Source: JAWXCE01 sp033764775 (GTDB lineage Bacteria; Pseudomonadota; Alphaproteobacteria; Rhizobiales; Rhodomicrobiaceae). Taken from it: DNA of 64,000 nt. The notes under the pieces are model-generated. The model saw nothing but the letters and a program-made list of their open reading frames with translations, did no database searches and was not told where the DNA came from. The stretch is taken from contig JANRIQ010000023.1 in the NCBI GenBank assembly GCA_033764775.1, positions 1 through 64,000 of the forward strand, in the 5' to 3' direction. Of the stretch, positions 8,779 to 17,359 are shown in pieces. Every line of letters begins with the position of its first letter. The stretch's first letter is position 1. The translations under genes and the position numbers were made by a program.

Positions 8779-9397
8779 GCGGTCGTTCATGGCGCCGGGC
8801 GCGCGCCTCATCCTCGCCTCCACCAGCCCGAGCCGGGCGTCGATTCTGCGCGCGGCGGGCCTGGAGTTCGAGCAGATCGGCTCAGGGGTGGACGAGGTCG
8901 CGCTGCGGGCGCGCCTCGCGCTGGATGGGGTGACGGGGCCGCAGGCCGTCGCCGAAGCGCTCGCCCGCGCCAAGGCGCTCGCCGTCAGCGCCGCCCACCG
9001 CGACGCGTTCGTGATCGGCGGCGACCAGGTGCTGAACATGGACGGCGCCGTGTGGGACAAGCCGGGCGGGCTGGCGGCGGCGCGGGCGCAGCTTGAGGCG
9101 ATGCGCGGCGCGCGCGTCACGTTGCATTCGGCGGTTTGCGTGGCGCGGAGCGGCGTCGCGTTGTGGGAGGCCGCCCCGGCCGCTCATGTGCGCTTCCGCG
9201 CCTTTTCCGAGACATTCCAGGAGAGCTATCTCTCGGCCGTCTCGCCCGACGCGTTCGATTGCGTCGGCGCGTGCCAGGTGGAGGGTTTCGGCGCCCAGCT
9301 TTTGGACGCGGTCGAAGGCGATCTCTTCACCGTCATGGGACTGCCGCTGCTGCCTCTTCTCGGTTTCCTGCGGCGGGCGGGCGTGGTGAGGGAGTGA
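8771..9397 (+). CDS. maf: Maf-family nucleotide pyrophosphatase
   Basis: Maf/YceF proteins hydrolyse non-canonical or modified nucleoside triphosphates, removing them from the pool. The N-terminal signature RLILASTSPSRASILRAAG and the VIGGDQVLNMDG segment identify the family. The ATG at 8771 gives 208 aa and overlaps the end of the upstream kinase gene; an ATG six codons later (MAPGARLIL) is also possible. aroE begins on its stop codon (TGATG), so the genes are co-translated. Confidence 0.93.
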   Translation: MDERSFMAPGARLILASTSPSRASILRAAGLEFEQIGSGVDEVALRARLALDGVTGPQAVAEALARAKALAVSAAHRDAFVIGGDQVLNMDGAVWDKPGGLAAARAQLEAMRGARVTLHSAVCVARSGVALWEAAPAAHVRFRAFSETFQESYLSAVSPDAFDCVGACQVEGFGAQLLDAVEGDLFTVMGLPLLPLLGFLRRAGVVRE

Positions 9398-10224
9398 TGA
9401 AAAAAGCGTGCGTCATGGGTTGGCCGGTCGCGCAGTCGCGCTCACCGCTCATTCATGGATTTTGGCTGCGCGCGCACGGCGTTGAGGGCGCATACGACGC
9501 CCAACCCGTTGAGCCGGAGCGCTTCCCTGATTTCGCGCGGCGTCTGCCAGCCGCCGGCTATGTGGGCGGCAACGTCACCATTCCACATAAGGAAGCGGCG
9601 TTCTGTGCGGCTGACAAGACCGACGCGGCGGCTCAGGCTGTCGGCGCAGCCAACACGCTGTGGTTCGAGGACGGCGTTCTTTGCGCGTCCAATACGGATG
9701 TGGCCGGCTTTCTCGCCAGCATGGACGAGCAGGCGCCAGGGTGGGAGGCGGCGGACCGCGCTTGCGTTTTGGGCGCCGGCGGCGCGGCGCGGGCGATTGT
9801 GCAGGGTCTGATCGCGCGCGGGATCGCCCGAATCGATGTGCTGAACCGCACGCCGGATCGCGCCCGCGATATGGCCGCCCGGTTCGGCGCAGCGGTCTCG
9901 GCCCGCCCGTGGGACGAGCGAAGCGCGCTGGCTGGCTGCGCCGTGCTCGTCAACACCACATCGCTCGGCATGAAAGGGCAGCCGCCGCTTGACATCGACC
10001 TTAGCCCTATGCCGCACGGCGCCGTCGTGTCCGATATCGTGTACGCGCCGCTTGAGACGCCGCTTTTGCGTGACGCGCGGTTGCGCGGCCTGCGCGCGGT
10101 GGACGGTCTGGGCATGCTGTTGCATCAGGCGGCGCCAGGCTTCGAGCGCTGGTTCGGCGTGCGGCCGCAGGTGACGCCCGAGTTGCGCGCGCTCATCGTC
10201 GCCGACATCACTGGGCGCGGCTGA
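9397..10224 (+). CDS. aroE: shikimate dehydrogenase (NADP+)
   Basis: AroE reduces 3-dehydroshikimate to shikimate in aromatic amino-acid synthesis. The 275-aa protein has the substrate motif SRSPLIHGFWL (14-24), the catalytic Lys in GGNVTIPHKE, the cofactor motif LGAGGAARAIV, the NADP-binding NRTPDRA and the C-terminal GLGMLLHQAAPGFERWFG. It starts on the maf stop codon and ends on the coaE start, so the three genes form one tightly coupled unit. Confidence 0.97.
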   Translation: MKKACVMGWPVAQSRSPLIHGFWLRAHGVEGAYDAQPVEPERFPDFARRLPAAGYVGGNVTIPHKEAAFCAADKTDAAAQAVGAANTLWFEDGVLCASNTDVAGFLASMDEQAPGWEAADRACVLGAGGAARAIVQGLIARGIARIDVLNRTPDRARDMAARFGAAVSARPWDERSALAGCAVLVNTTSLGMKGQPPLDIDLSPMPHGAVVSDIVYAPLETPLLRDARLRGLRAVDGLGMLLHQAAPGFERWFGVRPQVTPELRALIVADITGRG

Positions 10225-10853
10225 TGTTCATCCTTGGTGTCACCGGCTCCATAGGCATGGGCAAGACGACGGTCGCGGGCATGTTGCGCGATTTGGGCGC
10301 GCCCGTGTTCGACTCCGACGCCGCTGTGCACGAGCTGTACGCCGGCGAGGCCGCGGCGCTGATTGAGGCAGCGTTCCCTGGCGCCGCCCGGGAGGGCAGC
10401 GTGGACAGAGCGGCCTTGCGCGCCCGCCTGATCGCGGACCCGTCGGGCGTCGCGCGTCTGGAGGCGATCGTGCATCCGCTCGTGCGCCGCGCCCAGTGGA
10501 CGTTTCTTAAGGCGGCGAGAGCCAGCGGCGCGCCGCTCGCCGCGCTCGACATCCCGCTTCTGTACGAAACCGGGGCGGACGCGCTTATGGACGCGGTGAT
10601 GGTGGTCTCGGCGCCGCCCGATGTGCAGCGCGCGCGAGTGCTCGCCCGGCCCGGCATGACCGAGGAGGCTTTCGGCGCCCTGCTCGCCCGTCAGACGCCT
10701 GATGCCGAGAAGCGCGCGCGCGCCGATATTGTTGTTGACACTGGCGTTTCCCTTGAGGCCACCCGCACGCAAATCAGACAAGTTCTGGCGCAGTTTCAAG
10801 CGAGGCCGTCTTCAGCCTACGCCCGATGGATGGCCGCCTATGGCGAGGGTTGA
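10224..10853 (+). CDS. coaE: dephospho-CoA kinase
   Basis: CoaE phosphorylates the 3'-OH of dephospho-CoA, the last step of coenzyme A synthesis. The 209-aa protein starts with FILGVTGSIGMGKTTVAGML, containing the P-loop, followed by APVFDSDAAVHELY and the CoA-site LDIPLLYETGAD. The ATG overlaps the aroE stop (TGATG). The aroE-coaE-dnaQ order is standard near the origin in Hyphomicrobiales. Confidence 0.97.
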   Translation: MFILGVTGSIGMGKTTVAGMLRDLGAPVFDSDAAVHELYAGEAAALIEAAFPGAAREGSVDRAALRARLIADPSGVARLEAIVHPLVRRAQWTFLKAARASGAPLAALDIPLLYETGADALMDAVMVVSAPPDVQRARVLARPGMTEEAFGALLARQTPDAEKRARADIVVDTGVSLEATRTQIRQVLAQFQARPSSAYARWMAAYGEG

Positions 10854-10856
10854 GCA

Positions 10857-11540
10857 ATGCGCGAAATCGTGCTGGACACCGAGACGACCGGCCTCGATCC
10901 GGACAGCGGCGACCGCATCGTGGAGATCGCCTGCATCGAGATGATGCATCGCATCCCGACCGGCCGGGTTTGGCACCACTATATCAACCCCGAGCGCGAC
11001 ATGCCCGCCGGCGCCTTCGCGGTGCACGGACTGTCTTCGGAGTTTCTGGCCGACAAGCCGAAATTCGCGGAGCTGGCGGACGATTTCGTTCGCTTCATCG
11101 ACGGCGCGCAACTGGTCATCCATAACGCCGCCTTCGACGTGAAATTCCTCAACGCGGAATTAGCGCGGGTGAACGCCGCCATCATCGACGCAGGCCGGGT
11201 CGTCGACACCTTGGCGCTCGCCAGGCGCAAGCACGCAGGGGCGCAGAACAACCTGGACGCGCTGTGCCGCCGGTATGGCGTCGACAACACGAGGCGCACG
11301 AAGCACGGCGCTCTTCTCGATACGGAGCTGCTGGCCGAGGTGTATCTGAACCTCATCGGCGCGCATCAGCCCGGCCTCGATCTGGGGCGGGCGGCCGCTG
11401 CGGCGGGTTCGGCCCAAATCGTCGCCGCGGCGCCCCGGCCAGGTCGGCTGCCGCAGCGGGTGACGGAGGACGAGATCGCCGCGCATCAGGCGTTTTTGGC
11501 CACACTCAAGGCCGAGCCGATTTGGCGCGTGTTTGCGTAA
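10857..11540 (+). CDS. dnaQ: DNA polymerase III epsilon subunit (3'-5' proofreading exonuclease)
   Basis: DnaQ proofreads for the replicative polymerase. The 227 aa contain ExoI VLDTETTGLDP (5-15), ExoII VIHNAAFDVKFLNAEL and ExoIII AKHGALLDTELLAEVY-type residues (here TKHGALLDTELL), giving the full DEDDh set. The C-terminal part carries a short Ala-rich linker and ends at FLATLKAEPIW. It starts four bases after coaE. Confidence 0.96.
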   Translation: MREIVLDTETTGLDPDSGDRIVEIACIEMMHRIPTGRVWHHYINPERDMPAGAFAVHGLSSEFLADKPKFAELADDFVRFIDGAQLVIHNAAFDVKFLNAELARVNAAIIDAGRVVDTLALARRKHAGAQNNLDALCRRYGVDNTRRTKHGALLDTELLAEVYLNLIGAHQPGLDLGRAAAAAGSAQIVAAAPRPGRLPQRVTEDEIAAHQAFLATLKAEPIWRVFA

Positions 11541-11543
11541 GGC

Positions 11544-12032
11544 TCAGTTTTCAGTCTGAGCTTGCTGGCGCATCAGGTTCTGCCGATAAAGCCCGCCGAA
11601 GTCGATAGGGTCGAGCAAGAGCGGCGGAAAGCCTCCCTCTCGCGTCATGTCAGCCATGATGCGCCGCACAAACGGAAACAGCAGCGCGGGGCAATCGACG
11701 TAGAGAAACGGCTGGATCGCCTCCTTGGGCAGATTTTTGAGACGAAACACGCCCGCGTAGACCAACTCCACGTTGTAAAGAAAGCCTTCGTCGGCCTGCG
11801 CGCCGCCTTCCACCGCCAGCGCCACCTCGTACATGTCGTCGGACATCGACTTCACGATGACGTTAAAGCCGAGCTTGAGGTTGGGGTTTTTGATCTGCCC
11901 GCGCAGCACGTCCGGCGCATTGGGGTTTTCGAAGGACAAATCCTTGATGTACTGGCCCAGCACGTTGACCTGTGGCTGGTTGTCTTGGGCTTGAATGTTT
12001 TCGGCCCCGTTTTTCACCGTCGATTTCGTCAT
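11544..12032 (-). CDS. secB: protein-export chaperone SecB
   Basis: SecB keeps preproteins unfolded and delivers them to SecA. The 162-aa protein, from the ATG at 12032, shows INVLGQYIKDLSFENPNAP-type sequence (here VNVLGQYIKDLSFENPN), YEVALAVEGGA, and the CPALLFPFVRRIMADMTREGGFPPLLLDPIDF block typical of SecB. It converges with dnaQ, leaving three bases between stops, and diverges from the Tim44-like gene. Confidence 0.97.
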   Translation of the reverse strand: MTKSTVKNGAENIQAQDNQPQVNVLGQYIKDLSFENPNAPDVLRGQIKNPNLKLGFNVIVKSMSDDMYEVALAVEGGAQADEGFLYNVELVYAGVFRLKNLPKEAIQPFLYVDCPALLFPFVRRIMADMTREGGFPPLLLDPIDFGGLYRQNLMRQQAQTEN

Positions 12033-12262
12033 GCGCGCTTTCCCGTTATGCGCGGAGCGCCCCAGCGTCTCCGGCGGCGTTTGCCGTAACACGCGCAAGG
12101 CTTCGGCGGCAACGGGCAACGCGCCGCTTACGCAACGCAATAATTTCGTCTAGACTGCGATCTATTGCAGCCGCAACGTTCGTTGAGGCTCGCATCCGCG
12201 GCCGCTGCGACCTATATCCACGGCAGGACGTATTTTGGGCTCTCACACAAAAGCTGTTCGGT

Positions 12263-12979
12263 ATGGATGAACCTCTCGACATCGTCACTTTGCTTTTCCT
12301 CGTCGTCGCCGTGATCGTGTTTCTCAGGCTTCGCAGCGTGCTGGGCCGGCGCACCGGCAACGAGAGGCGCTACGACCCGTATGCGGCGCCGCCCGGCGGG
12401 GCCTCTCCGGCGACGAAAGAGAACGTGGTGACGCTGCCGCGCGCCGAGCAGCGGCGCCCCCGCGACGACGCCGAATTCACCGAAACGTTCGAGACGCGCC
12501 TGCGCAACATCGCCCCCAAGGGCAGCGAGTTGGCCAAGAAGCTGGAGGCTATCGCGCGCACGGATGCGGATTTTGATCCAAACCAGTTCCTCACCGGCGC
12601 CAAGGCCGCTTACGAGATGATCGTCACCGCCTTCGCGGAGGGCAACCGTAAGGTGTTGAAGCAACTCCTCAGCCGCGAGGTGAACGACAGCTTCGCCGGC
12701 GCCCTGAACGAGCGGGAGAAAGCGGGCGAGCGCGTGGAGTTCCGGTTTGTGGGCATCAGCAAGGCCGACATTCTGGACGCTGAGCTTTCCGGGCGCACGG
12801 CCAATCTGACGGTCAAATTCGTAAGCGAACTGATTTCTGCGACGCGCGACAAAACCGGCGAGGTGATCGACGGCGACCCGAAAAAGGTGCGCGACGTGAC
12901 CGACATCTGGACGTTTTCGCGCGATCTCACCTCTCGTGATCCCAACTGGAAGCTGGTCGCGACGGAAACCGCGAACTGA
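12263..12979 (+). CDS. Tim44/TimA-family membrane-anchored protein
   Basis: Alphaproteobacterial Tim44-like proteins share the C-terminal fold of the mitochondrial import motor adaptor. Here a single N-terminal membrane segment (IVTLLFLVVAVIVFLRLRSV, residues 6-25) is followed by a charged, low-complexity linker. A Tim44-like domain follows from about residue 95, with FLTGAKAAYEMIVTAFAEGN and LLSREVNDSFAGAL, ending in a beta-rich part (DVTDIWTFSRDLTSRDPNWKLVATE). At 238 aa it is typical in length. It lies opposite secB and four bases upstream of mltA, its usual neighbours. Confidence 0.92.
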   Translation: MDEPLDIVTLLFLVVAVIVFLRLRSVLGRRTGNERRYDPYAAPPGGASPATKENVVTLPRAEQRRPRDDAEFTETFETRLRNIAPKGSELAKKLEAIARTDADFDPNQFLTGAKAAYEMIVTAFAEGNRKVLKQLLSREVNDSFAGALNEREKAGERVEFRFVGISKADILDAELSGRTANLTVKFVSELISATRDKTGEVIDGDPKKVRDVTDIWTFSRDLTSRDPNWKLVATETAN

Positions 12980-12982
12980 CGC

Positions 12983-14041
12983 ATGGAGCTGTGGCGCTGG
13001 CAGCATGGCGGGGTCAATCGCGCGCCGACGCTGGACAGGCGCGCCGTAGGTTTTGACGATCTGCCAGGCTGGGGCGATGACGACCACGCCGCCGCGCTCC
13101 GCGCTTTCCAAACGTCGCTGGGCGTTTACGGGGGACTCGACGACGGAGTGAGGCAAATAGCGGCCGAGACCCCGCCCGAACGCGCACGCGCCTTTTTCGA
13201 GACCTATTTCCAGCCCATCGCGGTGAATGACGGATCGCCAGGGCTTTTGACCGGCTATTTCGAGCCGCGCATCGCCGCAACGCGCCAGCCGGACGCGACT
13301 CACGCCGCACCCATCTACGCTCTGCCCGGCGACCTCGAACTCGCGACCCCCAAGGACGCCGTCGCGACGCGGGATCCGCCGCTGACCGCGGGCCGACGGC
13401 GCGGCGATGCGCTCGAACCCTATTTTACCCGCGCCGAGATCGAAGACGGCGCTCTAGCCGGGCGCGGCCTCGAAATCGGCTATGCGGCCGACGCGGTCGA
13501 TCTGTTCATCATGCATGTGCAAGGCGGCGGCGTGCTCGACTTCGCCGACGGCCCCCGACGCGCGACCTTCGCCGGCAAAAATGGCTGGCCATACACGTCC
13601 ATCGCCAGAGTGCTCATCGAGCGCGGTGAGTTAACCCGCGAAGCCGCCGATATGGCCGGGTTGCTTGAGTGGCTGCGCCGCGACGCTGAACGGGCTTCCG
13701 CGCTGATGCGGGAGAACCAGTCTTATATCTTCTTTCGCCTTTTGGAGGACGCCAGCGGCCCGGTCGGTTCGGCGGGCGTGGCGTTGATGCGCGGTCGAAG
13801 TCTCGCCGCCGATCCGCGAACGCATGCGCCCGGCGCGCTTGTTTGGTTGGACGCGCCCGCGCTGTCCTATGACGGAGCGCCGCTCAGGCGTCTCACGGTT
13901 GTCCACGACACCGGTTCGGCAATTGTCGGCCCCGCCCGAGGCGACCTGTTCTGCGGGTCGGGCGCCGAGGCGGGCGCCGTCGCCGGCCGCATGAAGCACG
14001 GTTGCGCTTTTTTCGCGCTTCAGCCGAAGGCGGTCGGGTGA
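12983..14041 (+). CDS. mltA: membrane-bound lytic murein transglycosylase A (MltA family)
   Basis: MltA cleaves peptidoglycan glycan strands with formation of 1,6-anhydro-muramic acid. The 352 aa contain LPGWGDDDHAAALRAF, the GYFEPRIAATR start of the MltA domain, DLFIMHVQGGGVL, and the C-terminal 3D domain with HDTGSAIVGPARGDLFCGSG holding the catalytic Asp. Oddity: the protein begins MELWRWQHGGV with no signal peptide or lipobox, and the codon before the ATG is preceded directly by the upstream stop, so no longer start exists. Either it is exported another way or the signal-encoding part has been lost. Confidence 0.93.
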   Translation: MELWRWQHGGVNRAPTLDRRAVGFDDLPGWGDDDHAAALRAFQTSLGVYGGLDDGVRQIAAETPPERARAFFETYFQPIAVNDGSPGLLTGYFEPRIAATRQPDATHAAPIYALPGDLELATPKDAVATRDPPLTAGRRRGDALEPYFTRAEIEDGALAGRGLEIGYAADAVDLFIMHVQGGGVLDFADGPRRATFAGKNGWPYTSIARVLIERGELTREAADMAGLLEWLRRDAERASALMRENQSYIFFRLLEDASGPVGSAGVALMRGRSLAADPRTHAPGALVWLDAPALSYDGAPLRRLTVVHDTGSAIVGPARGDLFCGSGAEAGAVAGRMKHGCAFFALQPKAVG

Positions 14042-14047
14042 ACGCCG

Positions 14048-14662
14048 ATGAACGGAGGAAACCGGCGGCAGCGGCGCTTGAGCGAGGATGAGGAGGCGCT
14101 CTGGGCCTACGCCATGCGCGATGCCGTTCGGTACGGTCACGGGGCGGCGGCAGAGTTTCACGCGGAGGCGGAGCAGGAAACGCCCCGCGCGGCATCCACA
14201 GCCCAGCCGGCCAGTCCCATGCCCATGCCGAATGGGGGCGCCAAACAGCAGCAGCACGCCCCGCCCGCGCCGCGCAAGCCTCCGCCGCTGTCCGATCTCG
14301 ACCGCCGCCAGACTCGCGTCATCGCTTCGGGGCGCGCGTCCATCGACGGTCGGCTCGACCTGCACGGAATGCGCCAGCACGAGGCCCACGCCGCCCTGCG
14401 GTCGTTTCTCATGTCGGCGCATGCGCGCGGCGCCCGGGTCGTGCTCGTCATCACCGGCAAGGGCGCCAGGCGAAGCGGGCGCGAGCGCGACCTGCACGAG
14501 TCCATGGAGCAGCCCGGCGTTTTGCGGCGCTTGACGCCCATGTGGCTGAGCGAGCACGATCTGCGGCACATCGTGATGGGCTATGGCCCTTCAAGCCCGC
14601 ATCACGGCGGCGACGGCGCGCTTTACGTCCGGCTTCGGCGGCTCAGGGTCACGAATACGTGA
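14048..14662 (+). CDS. Smr/MutS2-domain protein
   Basis: The C-terminal half is an Smr domain: IDGRLDLHGMRQHEAHAAL, then VVLVITGKGA and YGPSSPHHGGDGALYVRLRRLR. Smr domains are nucleic-acid nucleases or binding modules. The N-terminal part is a charged segment (RRQRRLSEDEEALW) and a Pro/Ala-rich linker. The 204 aa and the position after mltA match the alphaproteobacterial YdaL/Smr family. The in vivo substrate is unknown. Confidence 0.92.
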   Translation: MNGGNRRQRRLSEDEEALWAYAMRDAVRYGHGAAAEFHAEAEQETPRAASTAQPASPMPMPNGGAKQQQHAPPAPRKPPPLSDLDRRQTRVIASGRASIDGRLDLHGMRQHEAHAALRSFLMSAHARGARVVLVITGKGARRSGRERDLHESMEQPGVLRRLTPMWLSEHDLRHIVMGYGPSSPHHGGDGALYVRLRRLRVTNT

Positions 14663-14749
14663 TCCGACCGCGCTCCCTGATCATTTTTCGGCCTAGTCCG
14701 AGTTGTAGCCACGAGGCTCTTGCCGCTTTCAACACATCAGGGAGTTCGC

Positions 14750-15142
14750 ATGAAAAACATGATTCGTTCGGCGTTTGTCGCCGTGTTTTCGCTCGCCGCC
14801 ATGGTGGCGCCGGCTCTCGCCGATAAGTGGGAGCTGCTCGGCTCGCGCGAGGTCTCGCTCGACGCGGAGCGCGATGAAATCAAGGTTGGCCGGAACGATG
14901 GGCGATTTAAAAAGATCCAGCTCCGCGTTCGCGGCAACGATGTCGAGATGCTTGACCTGAAAGTGGTTTACGGCAACGGCCGCGTGGACGACATCCGCGT
15001 GCGCGAGGTGATCCGTCAGGGCGGCGAAACGCGGGGCATCGACCTGCGCGGCGAGCAGCGCGTTATTGATCGCATCGTGCTCGCTTATCGGCGTCCTGCG
15101 AACGGACGGGGCAAGGCGGTCGTTGAGGTATATGGCAAATAA
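14750..15142 (+). CDS. secreted beta-rich protein, DUF2541-like
   Basis: A signal peptide (MKNMIRSAFVAVFSLAAMVAPALA) precedes a mature domain of about 106 residues with alternating hydrophobic strands (FKKIQLRVRGNDVEMLDLKV, VIDRIVLAYRR). The pattern resembles DUF2541 periplasmic proteins such as E. coli YaaI, but I only recognise this by pattern and am not certain. The ATG at 14750 has GGGAG eight bases upstream. A strong terminator follows, so it is probably monocistronic. Confidence 0.8.
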   Translation: MKNMIRSAFVAVFSLAAMVAPALADKWELLGSREVSLDAERDEIKVGRNDGRFKKIQLRVRGNDVEMLDLKVVYGNGRVDDIRVREVIRQGGETRGIDLRGEQRVIDRIVLAYRRPANGRGKAVVEVYGK

Positions 15143-15148
15143 GGCGCG

Positions 15149-15174
15149 AAAGGCCGCTTCGAGCGGCCTTTTTT
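15149..15174 (+). terminator. rho-independent terminator
   Basis: A hairpin with left arm AAGGCCGC and right arm GCGGCCTT, loop TTCGA, is followed by a T run, seven bases after the stop of the secreted protein gene at 14750-15142. Confidence 0.88.
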
Positions 15175-15323
15175 CGTCCCGACGTTGACCGACGCGGCGT
15201 TTTTCTGTATCGACAGGCGATGTGTCGCAATTCGCGCGCAAACAATCCGCTGGCCAAGGCATGTATTGGGAAGTCTGCCCTGCGCGGCAGCGCCGCCGCC
15301 GCGACTAGAACAGGACGAAATCC

Positions 15324-15764
15324 ATGTATGCTGTCATCAAGACGGGCGGCAAGCAATATCGTGTCGCGCCCGACGATGTGCTGACGATCGAGAAACTTGC
15401 GGGCGAACCCGGCGACAAAATCGAATTTGGCGACGTGCTCATGTACGGGGCTGACGGGGATCCGCAGATCGGCTCGCCGACGCTGTCGGGCTTCAGCGTC
15501 TCCGCCGAGGTGGTGGAGCAGGGCCGCGCCGAGAAGATCATTATCTTTAAGAAAAAGCGCCGCCAGAACTACCGCCGCCGCAACGGCCACCGGCAATACA
15601 TCACCACCGTGCGCATCCTCGACATTTTCACGGGGGAGGAGCGGAAAGCCGCTGCGGAGAAACCCAAGGCGAAACCGAAAAAGCAAGCTGCGGACGCATC
15701 CAGCGACGCGGCCGAAGCGAAGCCCAAGGCGGCTAGGAAATCCGCCCCGACATCCGAGGAGTAA
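15324..15764 (+). CDS. rplU: 50S ribosomal protein L21
   Basis: L21 binds 23S rRNA. The first 100 residues are canonical: MYAVIKTGGKQYRVAPDDVL, then IFKKKRRQNYRRRNGHRQ and YITTVRILDI. The protein is 146 aa, longer than the roughly 103 aa of E. coli L21, because of a Lys/Ala/Pro-rich tail from about residue 108. Such tails are common in Hyphomicrobiales L21. rpmA follows six bases later. Confidence 0.97.
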   Translation: MYAVIKTGGKQYRVAPDDVLTIEKLAGEPGDKIEFGDVLMYGADGDPQIGSPTLSGFSVSAEVVEQGRAEKIIIFKKKRRQNYRRRNGHRQYITTVRILDIFTGEERKAAAEKPKAKPKKQAADASSDAAEAKPKAARKSAPTSEE

Positions 15765-15770
15765 CAATCC

Positions 15771-16037
15771 ATGGCGACTAAAAAGGCAGGCGGCTCATCC
15801 CGCAATGGCCGCGACTCCATTGGCCGCCGCCTCGGCGTGAAAGCTTCGGGCGGTTCGCACGTGATCCCCGGCAATATTATCGTGCGCCAGCGCGGCACCA
15901 CTTGGCACCCCGGCGAGAATGTCGGCATGGGCGTCGATCACACCATTTACGCCACGGCTGAGGGCGTCGTCGAATTCAAAGAGAAGCGTGGCGGCCGGAC
16001 CTACATCTCGGTCGTGCCGTCCGACGAGAAAGCTTGA
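15771..16037 (+). CDS. rpmA: 50S ribosomal protein L27
   Basis: L27 reaches the peptidyl-transferase centre with its N-terminus. The 88-aa protein reads MATKKAGGSSRNGRDS at its start, without the cleavable extension found in Firmicutes, and continues with RRLGVKASGG and GNIIVRQRGT. Its tail ends in VVPSDEKA. It follows rplU as in nearly all bacteria and is closed by a terminator. Confidence 0.98.
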   Translation: MATKKAGGSSRNGRDSIGRRLGVKASGGSHVIPGNIIVRQRGTTWHPGENVGMGVDHTIYATAEGVVEFKEKRGGRTYISVVPSDEKA

Positions 16038-16065
16038 CGGGAATTGAAGGTCCGCTGAAAACAAA

Positions 16066-16096
16066 GTCCGCGCGGGGCCGCTGCGCGGGCTTTTTT
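16066..16096 (+). terminator. rho-independent terminator after rplU-rpmA
   Basis: Arms GTCCGCGC (16066-16073) and GCGCGGGC (16083-16090), with one G-T pair and a nine-base loop, are followed by six T residues. It ends eleven bases before the start of the acetyltransferase gene. Confidence 0.88.
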
Positions 16097-16106
16097 GTGA
16101 TTTGTG

Positions 16107-16676
16107 ATGCCGCAACCAATTTTAGTGACGGAGCGTCTCATTTTGCGGCCCTTTCGGCGCACCGATGCGCCCGTGATCGCGCGGCTGGCGAATGACGCCG
16201 AGATCGCAAAGATGACGGCGAGCCTGCGCTACCCATACCCTGCCTATGACGCGGTGCGCTTTCTGCGCTGGGCGCTTAAGGATGCCGGGCGGTCGGATGG
16301 GGCGTTTCTCGTCACGCTGAAAAGCAATCCGCGCATCGCGGTGGGCACGGCGGGCGTTCACCTGACGCGCTCCGGCCCCGGCATCGGCTATTGGATGGGC
16401 GCGAAGTTTCGGCGGCGCGGCTACGCGCGCGAGGCGGCCGCCGCTGTCACGCGCTACGGGTTTGAGGGTCTCGGGTGCGCCGAGATCGAGATCAGCTGCC
16501 GCACCGTGAACGCCGCGTCGCGCCGCATCATCAAGCGCCTCGGCGGGGGCCGGCCGAAACTGCGCCCTGGCTGGTCGCGCTTCTACCGCCGCAAGCTTCC
16601 GACGCTGTTTTACATGCTCACGCGGGCGCAATGGGATCACGCGAGTAAACGCAGAGGCGCGGCATGGGTCCGCTGA
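16107..16676 (+). CDS. GNAT-family N-acetyltransferase (RimJ/RimL-like)
   Basis: The protein has the layout of the Acetyltransf_3 group that acetylates protein N-termini or small molecules: TERLILRPFRRTDAPVIARL, the acetyl-CoA motif IGYWMGAKFRRRGYAREAAAAV and the C-terminal ASRRIIKRLGG. It is 189 aa from the ATG at 16107; a GTG one codon earlier is possible. A GNAT gene after rpmA is common in this order. The substrate cannot be told from sequence. Its 3' end overlaps the next gene by 13 bases. Confidence 0.9.
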   Translation: MPQPILVTERLILRPFRRTDAPVIARLANDAEIAKMTASLRYPYPAYDAVRFLRWALKDAGRSDGAFLVTLKSNPRIAVGTAGVHLTRSGPGIGYWMGAKFRRRGYAREAAAAVTRYGFEGLGCAEIEISCRTVNAASRRIIKRLGGGRPKLRPGWSRFYRRKLPTLFYMLTRAQWDHASKRRGAAWVR

Positions 16677-17350
16677 TCGTTGGCGTGTTGCTGCTCGCCG
16701 CCATCGCGGTGCTGCCGCAAATGTGGGTGCGCGGCACGCTCAAGAAACACGGGGCGGATCGGCCCGACCTGGGAGGCACCGGCGCGGAGTTCGCGCGCCA
16801 TGTGCTCGACGGTATGAAGCTGAACCATGTGAAAGTTGAAGAGACCGATCTCGGCGACCATTACGACCCGGACGAGAAGGCCGTGCGCCTCTCTCGCGAT
16901 CATTACGGCGGCCGGTCGGTGGCGGCCATCGCCGTCGCGGCGCACGAGGTTGGCCACGCGATGCAGGACGCAACCGACTATGGCCCGTTCCGCACGCGCA
17001 AAGCGATAGCGCGGCAAGCGGTGTGGGTGCAGCGCATCGGGTCGGTGGTGATCCTTGCCGCGCCTCTTATGGCTGCGATTTTACGCGCGCCCGGCGGGCT
17101 GATCCTGGAGCTGATCGGCGGGTTGGCGATCCTGAGCGTCGGCGTGCTCATGCATCTGGCGACGCTGCCGGTGGAGTTCGACGCGAGCTACAAACGCGCG
17201 CTGCCGCTGCTCGAAGCGGGCAAGTTTCTGCCCGACGAGGACATGCCCGCCGCGCGGAGCATCCTGCGCGCCGCCGCCTACACCTACGTCGCCGCCGCGA
17301 TGATGACGCTCGTGAACATTTTTTACTGGCTGCGCGTGTTGCGGCTTTAG
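16664..17350 (+). CDS. neutral zinc metallopeptidase, YugP family (Zn_peptidase_2)
   Basis: An integral-membrane metalloprotease of 228 aa. An N-terminal membrane segment (LIVGVLLLAAIAVLPQMWV) is followed by the zinc-binding HEVGH at residues 94-98 within AVAAHEVGHAMQDA, two hydrophobic hairpin segments (VVILAAPLMAAIL, LIGGLAILSVGVLMHLATLPVEFDASYKRAL-type, with the third-ligand Glu/Asp likely in EFDASYKRAL), and a C-terminal membrane helix. The physiological substrate is unknown. rimO follows nine bases downstream. Confidence 0.92.
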   Translation: MGPLIVGVLLLAAIAVLPQMWVRGTLKKHGADRPDLGGTGAEFARHVLDGMKLNHVKVEETDLGDHYDPDEKAVRLSRDHYGGRSVAAIAVAAHEVGHAMQDATDYGPFRTRKAIARQAVWVQRIGSVVILAAPLMAAILRAPGGLILELIGGLAILSVGVLMHLATLPVEFDASYKRALPLLEAGKFLPDEDMPAARSILRAAAYTYVAAAMMTLVNIFYWLRVLRL

Positions 17351-17359
17351 AGGAGGGAC

